From a virus: a DNA stretch of 30,923 bases. Shown here in pieces: positions 1 to 8,221 of the stretch. The notes below the pieces were generated by a model that saw nothing but the letters and a program-made list of their open reading frames with translations, was not told where the DNA came from and did not search any database. The number at the start of each line of letters is the position of its first letter. Position 1 is the first letter of the stretch. Position numbers and translations under genes: made by a program. Location: positions 1 to 30,923 of IMG/VR virus record IMGVR_UViG_3300010370_000150. The stretch is one strand, 5' to 3'.

Positions 1-3000
1 ACAACTTCTCCATTGAAAGTTGAACCCCCAGTAACAGAAAGTGAATCTGAACTCGTACTAATAATTCTAACCTTATCATTAAATGTGGATTGAGACTTTG
101 CTCGAATATCTTTGTTAAATGTAACAGGACCATCAAATTGTGATAGTACTTGACCAGATTCTCCACCTTCAACTAATAATCTTTCTTTAATTGTAACTTC
201 ATCAAAGACTACGCTTAACTTATTTGATCTATCTCCAGTTACAGTTGGATTTGGAATGTCATAAGAAATAACTTCACCGCTGGTCGCAGATGTCTTAGTA
301 TTACCATTATAGAAATCTCCAGAGTTGTCCATACCAGTATAAACAACAACACCACAGGAACGTTCTTGTGAATTTGCCAAGAAGTTTTCCTTATCATTTA
401 GAGTTCTTACTTGAACTTGAGGTAGACCAGTTGAATAATTACCTGGACCATATCCAAGATACTCAAAGGTGTGACCTGATGCACGAATGATAGATGGTCT
501 ACGAAACTCAATTGCAATTGGATTAATTTTGCGAATTAGTGAGTTAATATCATGAGATTCTTGGCGTGTTCCTAAAACACCGCGAAGAACAGTTGCTGAT
601 GTTGAATTGTTAGTACTTGTGACTCGTATGATCTCATTATCAATTTGTAGATAAGATCCTAATGGAAGTCTTTGTTCCGTTCCAATTCCAGAACTCGTAA
701 TATTAATTGTTGTTTCAGTTGTAATTGCAGTTGTAAGTTTAAATGTTTCATTATCATAGAAGGTGACTTGACGAGTTCCAAGATTTTCGGAACGATTATC
801 AGAAATTGCTTCATTTGATGAGAGACCATGCTTTAGAATATATCCATCAGTTGCAGATAGAGTTTTATTTGTAACTGCTGTAAATGATGTAATACCTAGT
901 TTAGAATTTACAATATAATCTCCAAGATTATTATTATTGGAATCAATTACTCTAAAAGAATTACCCGCCAAAAGACCATGAGTATCTGTCGTATAGAATG
1001 TTGAAATACCAGTTGCAGAATCATATGGAGTTATAGATTGAATTTTTGATGAAGGTCCAATTATCAATCCATATTGACTTGTAGTAATTGTAGGATCACC
1101 TGATGTTTTAGCAATTGCTACTGATGTTGATGATGGAATAGATGTAACTCTATAATATCCATCGGATGTTGTACCAGATCCAGTGATCTGAATTACATCA
1201 CCAATATTTGTTGAAATACCTGCTGTAGTAATTGTATATCTCGCAGATCCATCTCCAGATCCAATTCTGGTTTGATCAAAATATAATGCAGTTGAAGTGT
1301 ATCCAGAACCTGAAGACATGATATCGGCGGAAGTCACAATACCTGCAGACACGACTACCTTTGCTGTTGCACCATTCCAAGTTCCAGTTTGAGAACCATT
1401 TAAAAGTTTTACATTATAATAAGTTCCATTGTTATATGAAGCACCAGGAGTAATACTTCCAGTTACTATTCCAGATAAACCATGGAATCTTGAGAATGAA
1501 ATAGTAGCAATTCCTGAAGTTGAGGATACAGTGGAAATGGTTAAACCAATTCCAATTTCCTTCATCACAAGATCTACTGATTCTCTAGTAATACTCTTTT
1601 TAAGATCGTTTGTAACAACTTCACCAATAGGGAAACGTTTAGCAAAAGTCTTTGTAGAAGGTGGGTTTGCATCAACATTGTCTCTATCGAGTTGTGGATA
1701 CAGATCAGTGGGAGGTTGACTATACTTAAGATTAGTGAAGTGATTGGTGATGGAATTATTTGAATTTAAAACATAAACATGATAAATTCCATCTTGTTGA
1801 TTGTAAATATATGGAGAAATAACTTCATTTCGATAGACATAGAGATTTGCCTGCCAATCATTTCTCTCAAATCTAGGTAGATTTTCATCTCTCGTTGCAG
1901 TGGTATCAGTAAATGTTCCAACGCTATGTGTGATTCCAGTTACATCTGTAGTTGAATATCTAAATGTATGAGAATCTACAACATTAGTAACAGTAAAACG
2001 TCCATTATAACCTAGGTCATCGGTTCCAGTTGTATTTGTGGAACTCTTGATATTACGAAGAATTACAATTTCTCCAATTTGAAGATTATGAGGAAGTTCA
2101 GAGATTACTGTTACAGTTCCTGAACTTTCTGAACAGGTTGAAATAAATCTTGGATTTTTGAAATATGAATTAAAGTCAGATGAATCAATAGTAGATCTTG
2201 TAAATTCAGAACTATTTTTGACTCCAGTTGTACTGGATTCTTGAAGAATAAATCCTGATTCGGGATCTTTACCATTTAATGTTTCTTTTGGTATAACAAC
2301 TCTTAACTTATAGATCTTTTCATCTAAACTTCTTTCATCTGAGATTCTTTTAACATAAGCAAGTTCTGTGGTTGTACCATAAGTTGCAGTTCCCCCAGAT
2401 GCAAAAGCATTGTAGATCTGATTGTTTGAATTTACATGAATAAACCAATTCTTATTTTGAGAGTCAAATTGAATTGGGGAACCAAGATCTCCAGACTCTT
2501 TATCAGATACCCGACTTAAAATTGTAAGATTTGTTCCACCGTATACATTGATTGGTTGAGTTTGAATTGCATTAGTATAAGTAGATGCCAATTTAACTGT
2601 ATTATTGTCACCATTATTAATGACATAATAAGACTCATGAGCATTAATATTTTCTGGAAGATCTCCATCATCACTAATGACTTTAACTTTCTCTCCAGTA
2701 AGAAGATTATTTACACCAATCGTAAATGAATTTGAAGTTGGACCTGATGTAACTCGATGTGACTTTATGGAACTTGTTGAACCCAATGCAGTTGTCAGTC
2801 CAGAAGCACTAATAATATTGTCACACATGTAGATTGATGCTTCGCTTGTACCAGCACCTAATTTTACATATAATTTATCATTTTGTCTTGCACCAATTCT
2901 ATATCCTTGAGTTAGAGTTGATGGGGCATTATCTATAGAATTAAATCCATAAAGATAAAGATGACTTGAAATACCAATCTGAGTTGTGAGTCCAACATTT

Positions 3001-4715
3001 AATGACAACCATTCAATATCATCTTCACTTTGAATAATTGCTCTTGGTGGAATAACTGATGTAATAAATGCTGTATTATCTTTATCAAATGCAGTTTTTT
3101 TGAATCCTGTTGAATTTAATGAAATTTGACCAAAGTTAGAGTTTGAGTTGGTGATAGATGCATCTCCACCTGACTCGGCATCAAAATGCTTATTAAAACC
3201 AATCGCAAAGACTGAAACGATTTGAATAAATGCATCGTTTGAGAATTTAATATGACTGGTTTCCCAACCACTACGATAAATTGCTTCAGGATCTAAGTGA
3301 TAAACTTTATTTGAATCTGTTTGAGAAGCACCGGAAGGTAATGCGCTTCCATTTACAGTAGTATAATCAATTTTTTGATAGGTTCTGGTTTCAGCATCGT
3401 ATTTTACAAATGCTCTATCATCTTTTTGTAATGAAATTGCAGTAAACTGTGCTACAACAGTGCTTCGGAATCCTGATGCTTTACTACCGTCTGCATGAAG
3501 ACCATTCATACCCCATACTGAACGCAATGAGCAATTGAAAATATATGGGGATGAACCACTAACTGTATCAGTCTCAATCGTAACTGTTGCAGATGCTGAA
3601 CTTGGATTTGGATTAAGTGTGATGTAGGATTGGAAATCTGGTAATAGATAAGTAAATGATGTAGATGAAATTACATTTTGTACGGTTGTTGAAATATTAT
3701 AAGGTTGAGTTACACCACTTCCAGAAACTCCACGAACTTTAATGGGAGTACCTACATTTAATCCATGAGATTTCTCTGTGGTTACAGTAACTAAGGCACT
3801 TGCAGTTGAACCATTACCAGAAATGATAGATGAAATTTTAATTGGATCTGTTGCAAATGCACCTACAATTTCCCATTCTGGATTTCTCTTTGCAAATCCT
3901 AAAGTTTCTGATGGGAACTTTTGATCAATTTCCCTATATGCATTATAAGCATTTGATACCTTACTATAATACATATCCAGATCAGTAAGACCTGTTGCGA
4001 CATCATTTGGTAATGTGATTTTATTTACACCATCACAGAATTCAAAGCAAGTTAGTTTATGATGTGAAAAATTAGGTGTTGCCTGATAGATTGAACTAAA
4101 ATTATTTGGATTTGTGTAAACTAAATCACTTGGGTCTGCATCAAAAATGGAAAATTGCCAGAAATAACATGAACCTGTAATTCTAAAAATTGCTGACTTA
4201 TCAATTGAATCGTCAGTTGGATTTGGAACGTATTTTGGACGAATCTTTGTTTTTCTGAGATCAAGACTAACGATTGAAGTTCCTCTTGGGACTACAATAC
4301 CTCCATAATAACTATTAAACTTATAGAGAATATTATCTTCTTGAGTTAAATCAAAATTAGAATCTAAACTAAGTGAAAGAACTGATGATGCTAAAACACC
4401 AGTTCCAGTTGAACCTCTAGGTAAAACTTTTGCATCACTACCATCAGAATAAATTGCATATCCAGGTCTGTTGTCAATAACATGCTCACCTGGGAAAAGA
4501 AGAATTGTAGTTTTTTCAATTAAGTCGTTATTATTACCCTTTTGATAGGAAAATCTCGCTGACTCTATTAGCGCCCTTTGTACAGTTTTAAAAGGAGTTA
4601 TTAAACTAGTACCATCATTTGTAATTGCATCCGTTGCATTAATATCGCTTGGATTAACAAAGATAATGCGACCATCAGTTGAACGAATGAAATTTTCTAA
4701 CTTATTGAGGGTCAT
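1..4715 (-). CDS. Giant virion structural / fibre-like protein (3' end outside window)
   Basis: Starts at an ATG at 4715 and stays open to the window edge, giving about 1,571 codons without a stop; the C-terminus lies outside. The N-terminal ~75 residues (FIRSTDGRIIFVNPSDIN, then TPFKTVQRALIESARFSYQ and LLFPGEHVIDNRPGY) match the start of the very large structural proteins of marine T4-like phages, resembling the lead-in of a pectin-lyase-like beta-helix. Further on, modules of the type 'HGL..G..V.I.G...YNG.F.V..V.S.TSF.Y' recur (for example TTEKSHGLNVGTPIKVRGV and SELPHNLQIGEIVILRNI), resembling the FCCH-like beta modules of cyanophage tail proteins. The last visible part has short 'TFN..V' repeats like a fibre shaft. 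It is not a known enzyme; attachment to the baseplate or tail is inferred from family and position. A CTAAATA motif lies 29 nt before the start codon. Confidence 0.85.
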   Translation of the reverse strand, partial: MTLNKLENFIRSTDGRIIFVNPSDINATDAITNDGTSLITPFKTVQRALIESARFSYQKGNNNDLIEKTTILLFPGEHVIDNRPGYAIYSDGSDAKVLPRGSTGTGVLASSVLSLSLDSNFDLTQEDNILYKFNSYYGGIVVPRGTSIVSLDLRKTKIRPKYVPNPTDDSIDKSAIFRITGSCYFWQFSIFDADPSDLVYTNPNNFSSIYQATPNFSHHKLTCFEFCDGVNKITLPNDVATGLTDLDMYYSKVSNAYNAYREIDQKFPSETLGFAKRNPEWEIVGAFATDPIKISSIISGNGSTASALVTVTTEKSHGLNVGTPIKVRGVSGSGVTQPYNISTTVQNVISSTSFTYLLPDFQSYITLNPNPSSASATVTIETDTVSGSSPYIFNCSLRSVWGMNGLHADGSKASGFRSTVVAQFTAISLQKDDRAFVKYDAETRTYQKIDYTTVNGSALPSGASQTDSNKVYHLDPEAIYRSGWETSHIKFSNDAFIQIVSVFAIGFNKHFDAESGGDASITNSNSNFGQISLNSTGFKKTAFDKDNTAFITSVIPPRAIIQSEDDIEWLSLNVGLTTQIGISSHLYLYGFNSIDNAPSTLTQGYRIGARQNDKLYVKLGAGTSEASIYMCDNIISASGLTTALGSTSSIKSHRVTSGPTSNSFTIGVNNLLTGEKVKVISDDGDLPENINAHESYYVINNGDNNTVKLASTYTNAIQTQPINVYGGTNLTILSRVSDKESGDLGSPIQFDSQNKNWFIHVNSNNQIYNAFASGGTATYGTTTELAYVKRISDERSLDEKIYKLRVVIPKETLNGKDPESGFILQESSTTGVKNSSEFTRSTIDSSDFNSYFKNPRFISTCSESSGTVTVISELPHNLQIGEIVILRNIKSSTNTTGTDDLGYNGRFTVTNVVDSHTFRYSTTDVTGITHSVGTFTDTTATRDENLPRFERNDWQANLYVYRNEVISPYIYNQQDGIYHVYVLNSNNSITNHFTNLKYSQPPTDLYPQLDRDNVDANPPSTKTFAKRFPIGEVVTNDLKKSITRESVDLVMKEIGIGLTISTVSSTSGIATISFSRFHGLSGIVTGSITPGASYNNGTYYNVKLLNGSQTGTWNGATAKVVVSAGIVTSADIMSSGSGYTSTALYFDQTRIGSGDGSARYTITTAGISTNIGDVIQITGSGTTSDGYYRVTSIPSSTSVAIAKTSGDPTITTSQYGLIIGPSSKIQSITPYDSATGISTFYTTDTHGLLAGNSFRVIDSNNNNLGDYIVNSKLGITSFTAVTNKTLSATDGYILKHGLSSNEAISDNRSENLGTRQVTFYDNETFKLTTAITTETTINITSSGIGTEQRLPLGSYLQIDNEIIRVTSTNNSTSATVLRGVLGTRQESHDINSLIRKINPIAIEFRRPSIIRASGHTFEYLGYGPGNYSTGLPQVQVRTLNDKENFLANSQERSCGVVVYTGMDNSGDFYNGNTKTSATSGEVISYDIPNPTVTGDRSNKLSVVFDEVTIKERLLVEGGESGQVLSQFDGPVTFNKDIRAKSQSTFNDKVRIISTSSDSLSVTGGSTFNGEV

Positions 4716-4744
4716 GTTCTTATTTTGACATACCTATTATGTTA

Positions 4745-4751
4745 TATTTAG
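4745..4751 (-). promoter_or_regulatory. Late-promoter-like motif CTAAATA before the giant structural gene
   Basis: On the minus strand CTAAATATAACATAATAGG lies about 29 nt before the ATG at 4715 and overlaps the stop codon of the 95-aa gene upstream. It resembles the T4 late -10 motif TATAAATA, and the same heptamer recurs at similar distances before the starts at 14800, 14843 and 30220. The motif is seen; promoter function is inferred. Confidence 0.5.
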
Positions 4752-5035
4752 TTGTAATAGACTTCAAGATCTTCTGGTAAATCCTCTGGATTCTCAATCT
4801 CAACATCAAAGAAACAAGGATGTACTTCCTCTACAATAAGATAAGATGAAGAGACATATAAGTCTTCTGGTTCAAATGTTCGATTCTTATCCGCTTCTCT
4901 ACAAAGGTCCTGATCATATAAGTGACCTTCAGGTAATTCATCAAATGTAAATGGAGATGAATTAATAAAGTACATAAGAACTATTTGAGTTCCTTCGTTG
5001 TACCAACAATAACCCTTTGTGATCTTATACGACAT
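4748..5035 (-). CDS. Hypothetical protein, 95 aa, acidic
   Basis: ATG at 5035, stop at 4748. I do not recognise a family. The protein begins MSYKITKGYCWYNEGTQIV, has a hydrophobic beta-like first third, then a Glu/Asp-rich second half ending in ENPEDLPEDLEVYYN, with three cysteines (C10, C45 and C74). No membrane segment or signal peptide is apparent. It lies between the tRNA-Leu terminator and the giant structural gene, so it may be expressed by read-through or from an AT-rich stretch just upstream (TAAATATAAG at about 5052-5061 on the minus strand) that could be a weak promoter. The clean ORF, position and spacing support a real gene; its function is unknown. Confidence 0.65.
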   Translation of the reverse strand: MSYKITKGYCWYNEGTQIVLMYFINSSPFTFDELPEGHLYDQDLCREADKNRTFEPEDLYVSSSYLIVEEVHPCFFDVEIENPEDLPEDLEVYYN

Positions 5036-5072
5036 CGGAGTTTGTCTGACATCTTATATTTATTTTGATACT

Positions 5073-5105
5073 AAAAAGGGAGCATTTCTGCTCCCACTTT
5101 TTTTA
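5073..5105 (-). terminator. Rho-independent terminator downstream of tRNA-Leu (bidirectional shape)
   Basis: A 7-bp GC-rich stem (GGGAGCA / TGCTCCC, 5078-5084 and 5089-5095) with a TTTC loop is flanked by five A on one side and a run of T after AC on the other, so either strand gives a hairpin followed by U. Read on the minus strand it closes the transcript that starts at 5671 and carries the 66-aa ORF, the antitoxin and the tRNA. Confidence 0.8.
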
Positions 5106-5111
5106 TTATGA

Positions 5112-5191
5112 TCCACATTTCCAGACTCGAACTGGAACCCCGAAGGAGAAGTTTTTGAGACTTCCGCGTTTACCAATTTCGCCAAATGTGG
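5112..5191 (-). tRNA. tRNA-Leu, anticodon CAA
   Basis: An 80-nt cloverleaf folds cleanly: acceptor CCACATT / AATGTGG, T8 G9, D stem GCG/CGC with loop AAATTGGTAAA, anticodon stem GAAGT/ACTTC with loop CTCAAAA (anticodon CAA, reads UUG), an 11-nt variable arm (TCCTTCGGGGT), T arm TCCAG/CTGGA with loop TTCGAGT, discriminator A. The 3' CCA is not encoded. The extended variable arm and discriminator A fit tRNA-Leu. The first acceptor pair is C1-G72, which is unusual for bacterial tRNA-Leu. It is cotranscribed with the antitoxin and 66-aa ORF from a strong promoter and is followed by a terminator. Confidence 0.92.
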
Positions 5192-5230
5192 TTGAAAACC
5201 AAATCATTATATCAGATTTGGTTGAGTTTT

Positions 5231-5404
5231 TCAAGGTGCTTCGTTGTTGGTATCAACGTAAAGTCTCATCAACTCATCATCAGCAGGTAACATGACTGCT
5301 GCTCGACCATTTTCATCCACAATTCCGATATTCTCACCATTTTCAACTCGATTAACAAGTTCATCAAAACGATCTTGAAATTCTTTCACTGTAAATACTT
5401 CCAT
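5231..5404 (-). CDS. Phd/YefM-type antitoxin, 57 aa, without an adjacent toxin
   Basis: A short ORF with ATG at 5404 and TGA ending at 5231. The protein starts MEVFTVKEFQDRFDELVNRV and continues ENGENIGIVDENGRAAVMLP. This is the Phd/YefM N-terminal fold: a first strand, a helix with the 'F...ELV.RVE.GE' pattern, then a two-strand hairpin ending in 'G..AV.LP'. In the family, this domain dimerises and binds operator DNA, and a C-terminal tail blocks the toxin; here the tail after residue 40 is only about 17 residues. No RelE, YoeB or Doc-like toxin is next to it: upstream is a 66-aa ORF of unknown type, downstream the tRNA. It may neutralise a host toxin or act as a small repressor; both are inferences. 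A CTAAATA sequence lies 10 nt before the start. Confidence 0.8.
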   Translation of the reverse strand: MEVFTVKEFQDRFDELVNRVENGENIGIVDENGRAAVMLPADDELMRLYVDTNNEAP

Positions 5405-5413
5405 ATTAATGTT

Positions 5414-5614
5414 TTATTTAGAACATGTTGCAATATCCAAATATTGAATTTGACAAGGATCTAGACTACTGGTTGCGAATTGTAAAACATTCATAAATTC
5501 ATCAATTGTATCACACTCAAGCATACGTCTACTTCCTTGGTCACCCAAAAGAAGAAATGACCGAGAACATAGGTCAATTATGAGTCCAAGGGGATATTCA
5601 CTTTCATCACTCAT
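5414..5614 (-). CDS. Hypothetical protein, 66 aa
   Basis: ATG at 5614, stop at 5414, first gene behind the strong sigma70 promoter at 5643-5671. The product reads MSDESEYPLGLIIDLCSRSF, then LLLGDQGSRRMLECDTIDEF. It has a beta-like N-terminal half and a helical middle (IDEFMNVLQFA), with four cysteines (C16, C34, C54 and C64). It has the look of a short conserved marine-myovirus protein but I cannot assign a function. It ends 9 nt before the Phd-type antitoxin, so the two are probably cotranscribed. It does not resemble RelE/ParE, Doc or other known partners of Phd, though a role as partner cannot be excluded from sequence. Confidence 0.7.
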   Translation of the reverse strand: MSDESEYPLGLIIDLCSRSFLLLGDQGSRRMLECDTIDEFMNVLQFATSSLDPCQIQYLDIATCSK

Positions 5615-5642
5615 TCAAAGAGGGTTCGGGGTTTACTCCGGT

Positions 5643-5671
5643 ATTATAGGACATTTGAGGGCGGGTGTCAA
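5643..5671 (-). promoter_or_regulatory. Perfect-consensus sigma70 promoter for the antitoxin/tRNA cassette
   Basis: On the minus strand TTGACA (5671-5666), a spacer of exactly 17 bp and TATAAT (5648-5643) match the bacterial sigma70 consensus in all twelve positions. Transcription would start near 5636, about 20 nt before the 66-aa ORF, and run through the antitoxin and tRNA-Leu to the terminator at 5073-5105. This is typical of strong early phage promoters read by unmodified host polymerase. Confidence 0.9.
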
Positions 5672-5685
5672 GGGGTCTTTAAAAA

Positions 5686-6258
5686 TTATACTACTGCATC
5701 AACAACAGTATCAATAATAGATCCGAAGACTTTACCTACTATAGAATTAATATCTGAAATTCCTACGTGACTTCCCTCAAATACTTTCTTTGTAAAATCT
5801 AAACCAAGAGATGATATCAAATTTCCACTAATTCCTTTAAAATCAATTTTTTGTCCGTCCAACATAATGCGACCGGATCCACTTTTTAAATTAATATTTC
5901 TTCCTGCTTTAAAGTGTATATCTTCTTCTGCTTCTATCATAATATTAGTTGCATAAATTCTCACCATTCCATTTGCAGAAACGGATACATTTCCATTATT
6001 TCCAATAATAACAACATCTTCTCTTCCAGAATCGTTTTTAGTTCCACCTGATATTTGAATTGTATGATCATTGTAAATTGAAAATAATCCACCACTACTT
6101 AAAGAAATGGATGATTGATTATCTCCATTATCAGTTACACCATAAATTTTATAAACATCAGTTCCAGTTAAACCCATCTGAGGATTTGCAGTATCAATTC
6201 TAAAGTTAGGATTGAAACTGATAAGTTGACGCTTAAAAATATTTTTATCTCTTTCCAT
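5686..6258 (-). CDS. Baseplate central spike / needle protein (gp5 C-terminal beta-helix-like, encoded separately)
   Basis: 190 aa from the ATG at 6258, four bases after the gp5 stop. A GTG at 6300 would add 14 residues and overlap gp5 by 38 nt; I prefer the ATG because of spacing. The middle of the protein is made of short alternating strands rich in Asn, Gly and Ile (NIMIEAEEDIHFKAGRNINL, then KSGSGRIMLDGQKIDFKG), the pattern of the triple-stranded beta-prism in T4 gp5C and VgrG spikes. The role inferred is a trimeric membrane-piercing needle below the gp5 hub. In T4 this part belongs to gp5 itself; here it is a separate last gene of the hub operon. No metal-binding His-x-His tip is visible, and the C-terminus is a hydrophobic SIIDTVVDAVV. 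Confidence 0.75.
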   Translation of the reverse strand: MERDKNIFKRQLISFNPNFRIDTANPQMGLTGTDVYKIYGVTDNGDNQSSISLSSGGLFSIYNDHTIQISGGTKNDSGREDVVIIGNNGNVSVSANGMVRIYATNIMIEAEEDIHFKAGRNINLKSGSGRIMLDGQKIDFKGISGNLISSLGLDFTKKVFEGSHVGISDINSIVGKVFGSIIDTVVDAVV

Positions 6259-6262
6259 CGTA

Positions 6263-8221
6263 TTAGATTGGGCAATCGATTGAAGTTTGAATATCTCCAC
6301 TGAATTTAGGTGATCCTAAAACAGGTCTCAATATTGCACCCGAACCAGTATTTGATGCAACATTAAGAATTGGAAGACTTTCTACAATGTTATTTAGAGG
6401 TATTACTCGATCAATTCTACCATCAACAATTTGATAATCATAAGTATTACCTAAGTTATCTGTGACAATAGCATCTTTATAATCAGCACCACCATCCTCA
6501 ATGAGAACATTGAGAACTGAATATTCTTCAATATTTCCAACTGAATAATTTTCACCTTCAGATACAATGTAAATTGATTCAACTTCTCCTTTTTGATTTA
6601 AAACTGATCTAGCAATGGCACCGTAACCCTGATCATTATCATCTATAATTTCTATAAAGGGTGGATATTTATACCCAGTTCCAGAATTTGTAACTTGAAC
6701 TCCTATAATACTTGCAGTAATTTTATCGTCAGAACGTTGAATAAGATTACCAAAAATAGGAATAGCAGTACACCCAGATCCTAATCCACCAAAGATATTA
6801 ATTACAGGTGGACTTGCATACTGCAGAGAGTCTGTAAAACACTCCTGAACATCTTTAATATTCACTCCAGAATTTACAATGTCAGCAATACCTTTAATTG
6901 AATTATAAGTATTGACCATTGATCCAACTAAAGTTGAAGTTGATCCTGAAGGACCAGAACCAATTTTCCACTCATTAACTAAACCCTTAAAATTGGAAAG
7001 ATCTTGATTACAACCAAATCCGACTCCAAACTCTGATAATAATCCAATACCTTCTCTCAAAATATTACCTAAATTAAAATCACTAAAAAATTGTAGAATT
7101 TTTTCAATTCCATTTAAAGGTCCATTCATGAATAGTTCAATAGATCCAATAATTGAGTTCAATAAAGTACCAGCAAATTGATCTGCAGCACAACTAACAA
7201 AACGATCTACATTATCTAAAACTGAATATAAAAGATCGGATACAATTCCTTTAAGTTCATTCAGAACAGATCCAACAATGCATGAGAAAGATTCTTCCAA
7301 TTCTCTTACAGGTAAAACCATTGCAGTTTGCGCTGCAATTCCAGCAGCTTCTGCTGCTATTGGATTTCCAGTTGCAGCAAGAACTTGACCATAAACTAAA
7401 TTGTATAAAAGACTTAAACCTTCTTTTAGTAATCCTATTAAACCTTTAAATTCCTCATCTCCGTAGATTAAATACTCAAAAATTCCTCCAATAAAATCAT
7501 TACATAAAGTAACTATACTATCTGCTGCTCGTCTAATATCATTTTTAATTTTTTCAATGTCACCTTGATATTTTTTAAGTTTTCGAATTAAATTTTGTAC
7601 AGTGGATTTGATTTTATCAAGTTGAGTATTCTTAACTGTATTTGCCAAAGGAATTAAATTTCCAATTGCACCATTTTCCGAAATAATTTGTTGTTTAGTT
7701 TCAATTGATCTTTGTTTTGCTTGTTCTTCTGAAATACTTTCAGGTGATCTCTGAGAATTTTCTTTTACTTCATTTGATTCTGAAGTTGATGTTGTTTTTG
7801 AATTTTTCTTGATTGGGTTAGAAAAACCTGTGAATCCATCAAAAGGATATCTATAATCTGTAGATGGAACTTGATCAGTTCTTCCGAATGTTGCAAGAAT
7901 TACTGGAATCTGTGCATTATCTCCATCTAAAAAGAAACCTAAAACAATATCTCCTTGTTGAAGTTGAACTCCAGTAGAAACATTTGCGGCACCAGATCCA
8001 GCAGTCGTTGGAATTAAACATTGTGCCCATGGTAGGTCTTCATTTGGTAAATCTACCTCACTGTATGGATGATAACCAAGAATTCTTACTTTGAATCTAT
8101 TACCCCAACCTTGACCATCAATTTGTTTACCCATAGATTCAAGTGGTGGAATTTGCCCAATCCACCATCTAAATCCGTCTCTACCTATAAAATGACTTTG
8201 AATTAATGATTGATCTAACAT
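6263..8221 (-). CDS. 5: Baseplate hub subunit gp5, OB-fold N-terminus, lysozyme domain absent
   Basis: 652 aa, ATG at 8221 directly after the gp27-like stop. The first ~125 residues are the gp5 OB-fold signature of marine T4-like phages (FIGRDGFRWWIGQIPPLES, GWGNRFKVRILGYHPYSE, LPWAQCLIPTTAGSGAANVS, FFLDGDNAQIPVILATFGRT). In T4, gp5 has an OB fold, a lysozyme and a needle; here no lysozyme motif follows. Instead there is a charged linker (about 140-190), a long helical and hydrophobic section (about 200-400), and C-terminal beta repeats of the 'G.GY..PP.I.I....GYGA.A......G.V..I.....G..Y' type. It forms the centre of the tail tip with the gp27-like protein and the separate needle. Cell-wall hydrolysis has probably moved to the 644-aa protein two genes upstream. 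Confidence 0.9.
   Translation of the reverse strand: MLDQSLIQSHFIGRDGFRWWIGQIPPLESMGKQIDGQGWGNRFKVRILGYHPYSEVDLPNEDLPWAQCLIPTTAGSGAANVSTGVQLQQGDIVLGFFLDGDNAQIPVILATFGRTDQVPSTDYRYPFDGFTGFSNPIKKNSKTTSTSESNEVKENSQRSPESISEEQAKQRSIETKQQIISENGAIGNLIPLANTVKNTQLDKIKSTVQNLIRKLKKYQGDIEKIKNDIRRAADSIVTLCNDFIGGIFEYLIYGDEEFKGLIGLLKEGLSLLYNLVYGQVLAATGNPIAAEAAGIAAQTAMVLPVRELEESFSCIVGSVLNELKGIVSDLLYSVLDNVDRFVSCAADQFAGTLLNSIIGSIELFMNGPLNGIEKILQFFSDFNLGNILREGIGLLSEFGVGFGCNQDLSNFKGLVNEWKIGSGPSGSTSTLVGSMVNTYNSIKGIADIVNSGVNIKDVQECFTDSLQYASPPVINIFGGLGSGCTAIPIFGNLIQRSDDKITASIIGVQVTNSGTGYKYPPFIEIIDDNDQGYGAIARSVLNQKGEVESIYIVSEGENYSVGNIEEYSVLNVLIEDGGADYKDAIVTDNLGNTYDYQIVDGRIDRVIPLNNIVESLPILNVASNTGSGAILRPVLGSPKFSGDIQTSIDCPI

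Noticed and set aside
1429-1719. Plus-strand ORF of 96 codons inside the giant structural gene
   Set aside because: It lies wholly within the open minus-strand frame, which shows clear protein-like modules on both sides of it.
5065-5295. Plus-strand ORF across the terminator and tRNA
   Set aside because: It spans the terminator, tRNA-Leu and the antitoxin end on the other strand, all of which have strong support.
5405-5614. The 66-aa ORF as toxin partner of the Phd-like antitoxin
   Set aside because: It shows no RelE/ParE, Doc or other known toxin pattern, so I left it as unknown rather than call a toxin-antitoxin pair.
6259-6300. GTG start of the needle gene at 6300
   Set aside because: It would overlap gp5 by 38 nt and add a stretch that only mirrors the gp5 end; the ATG at 6258 follows the gp5 stop by four bases.
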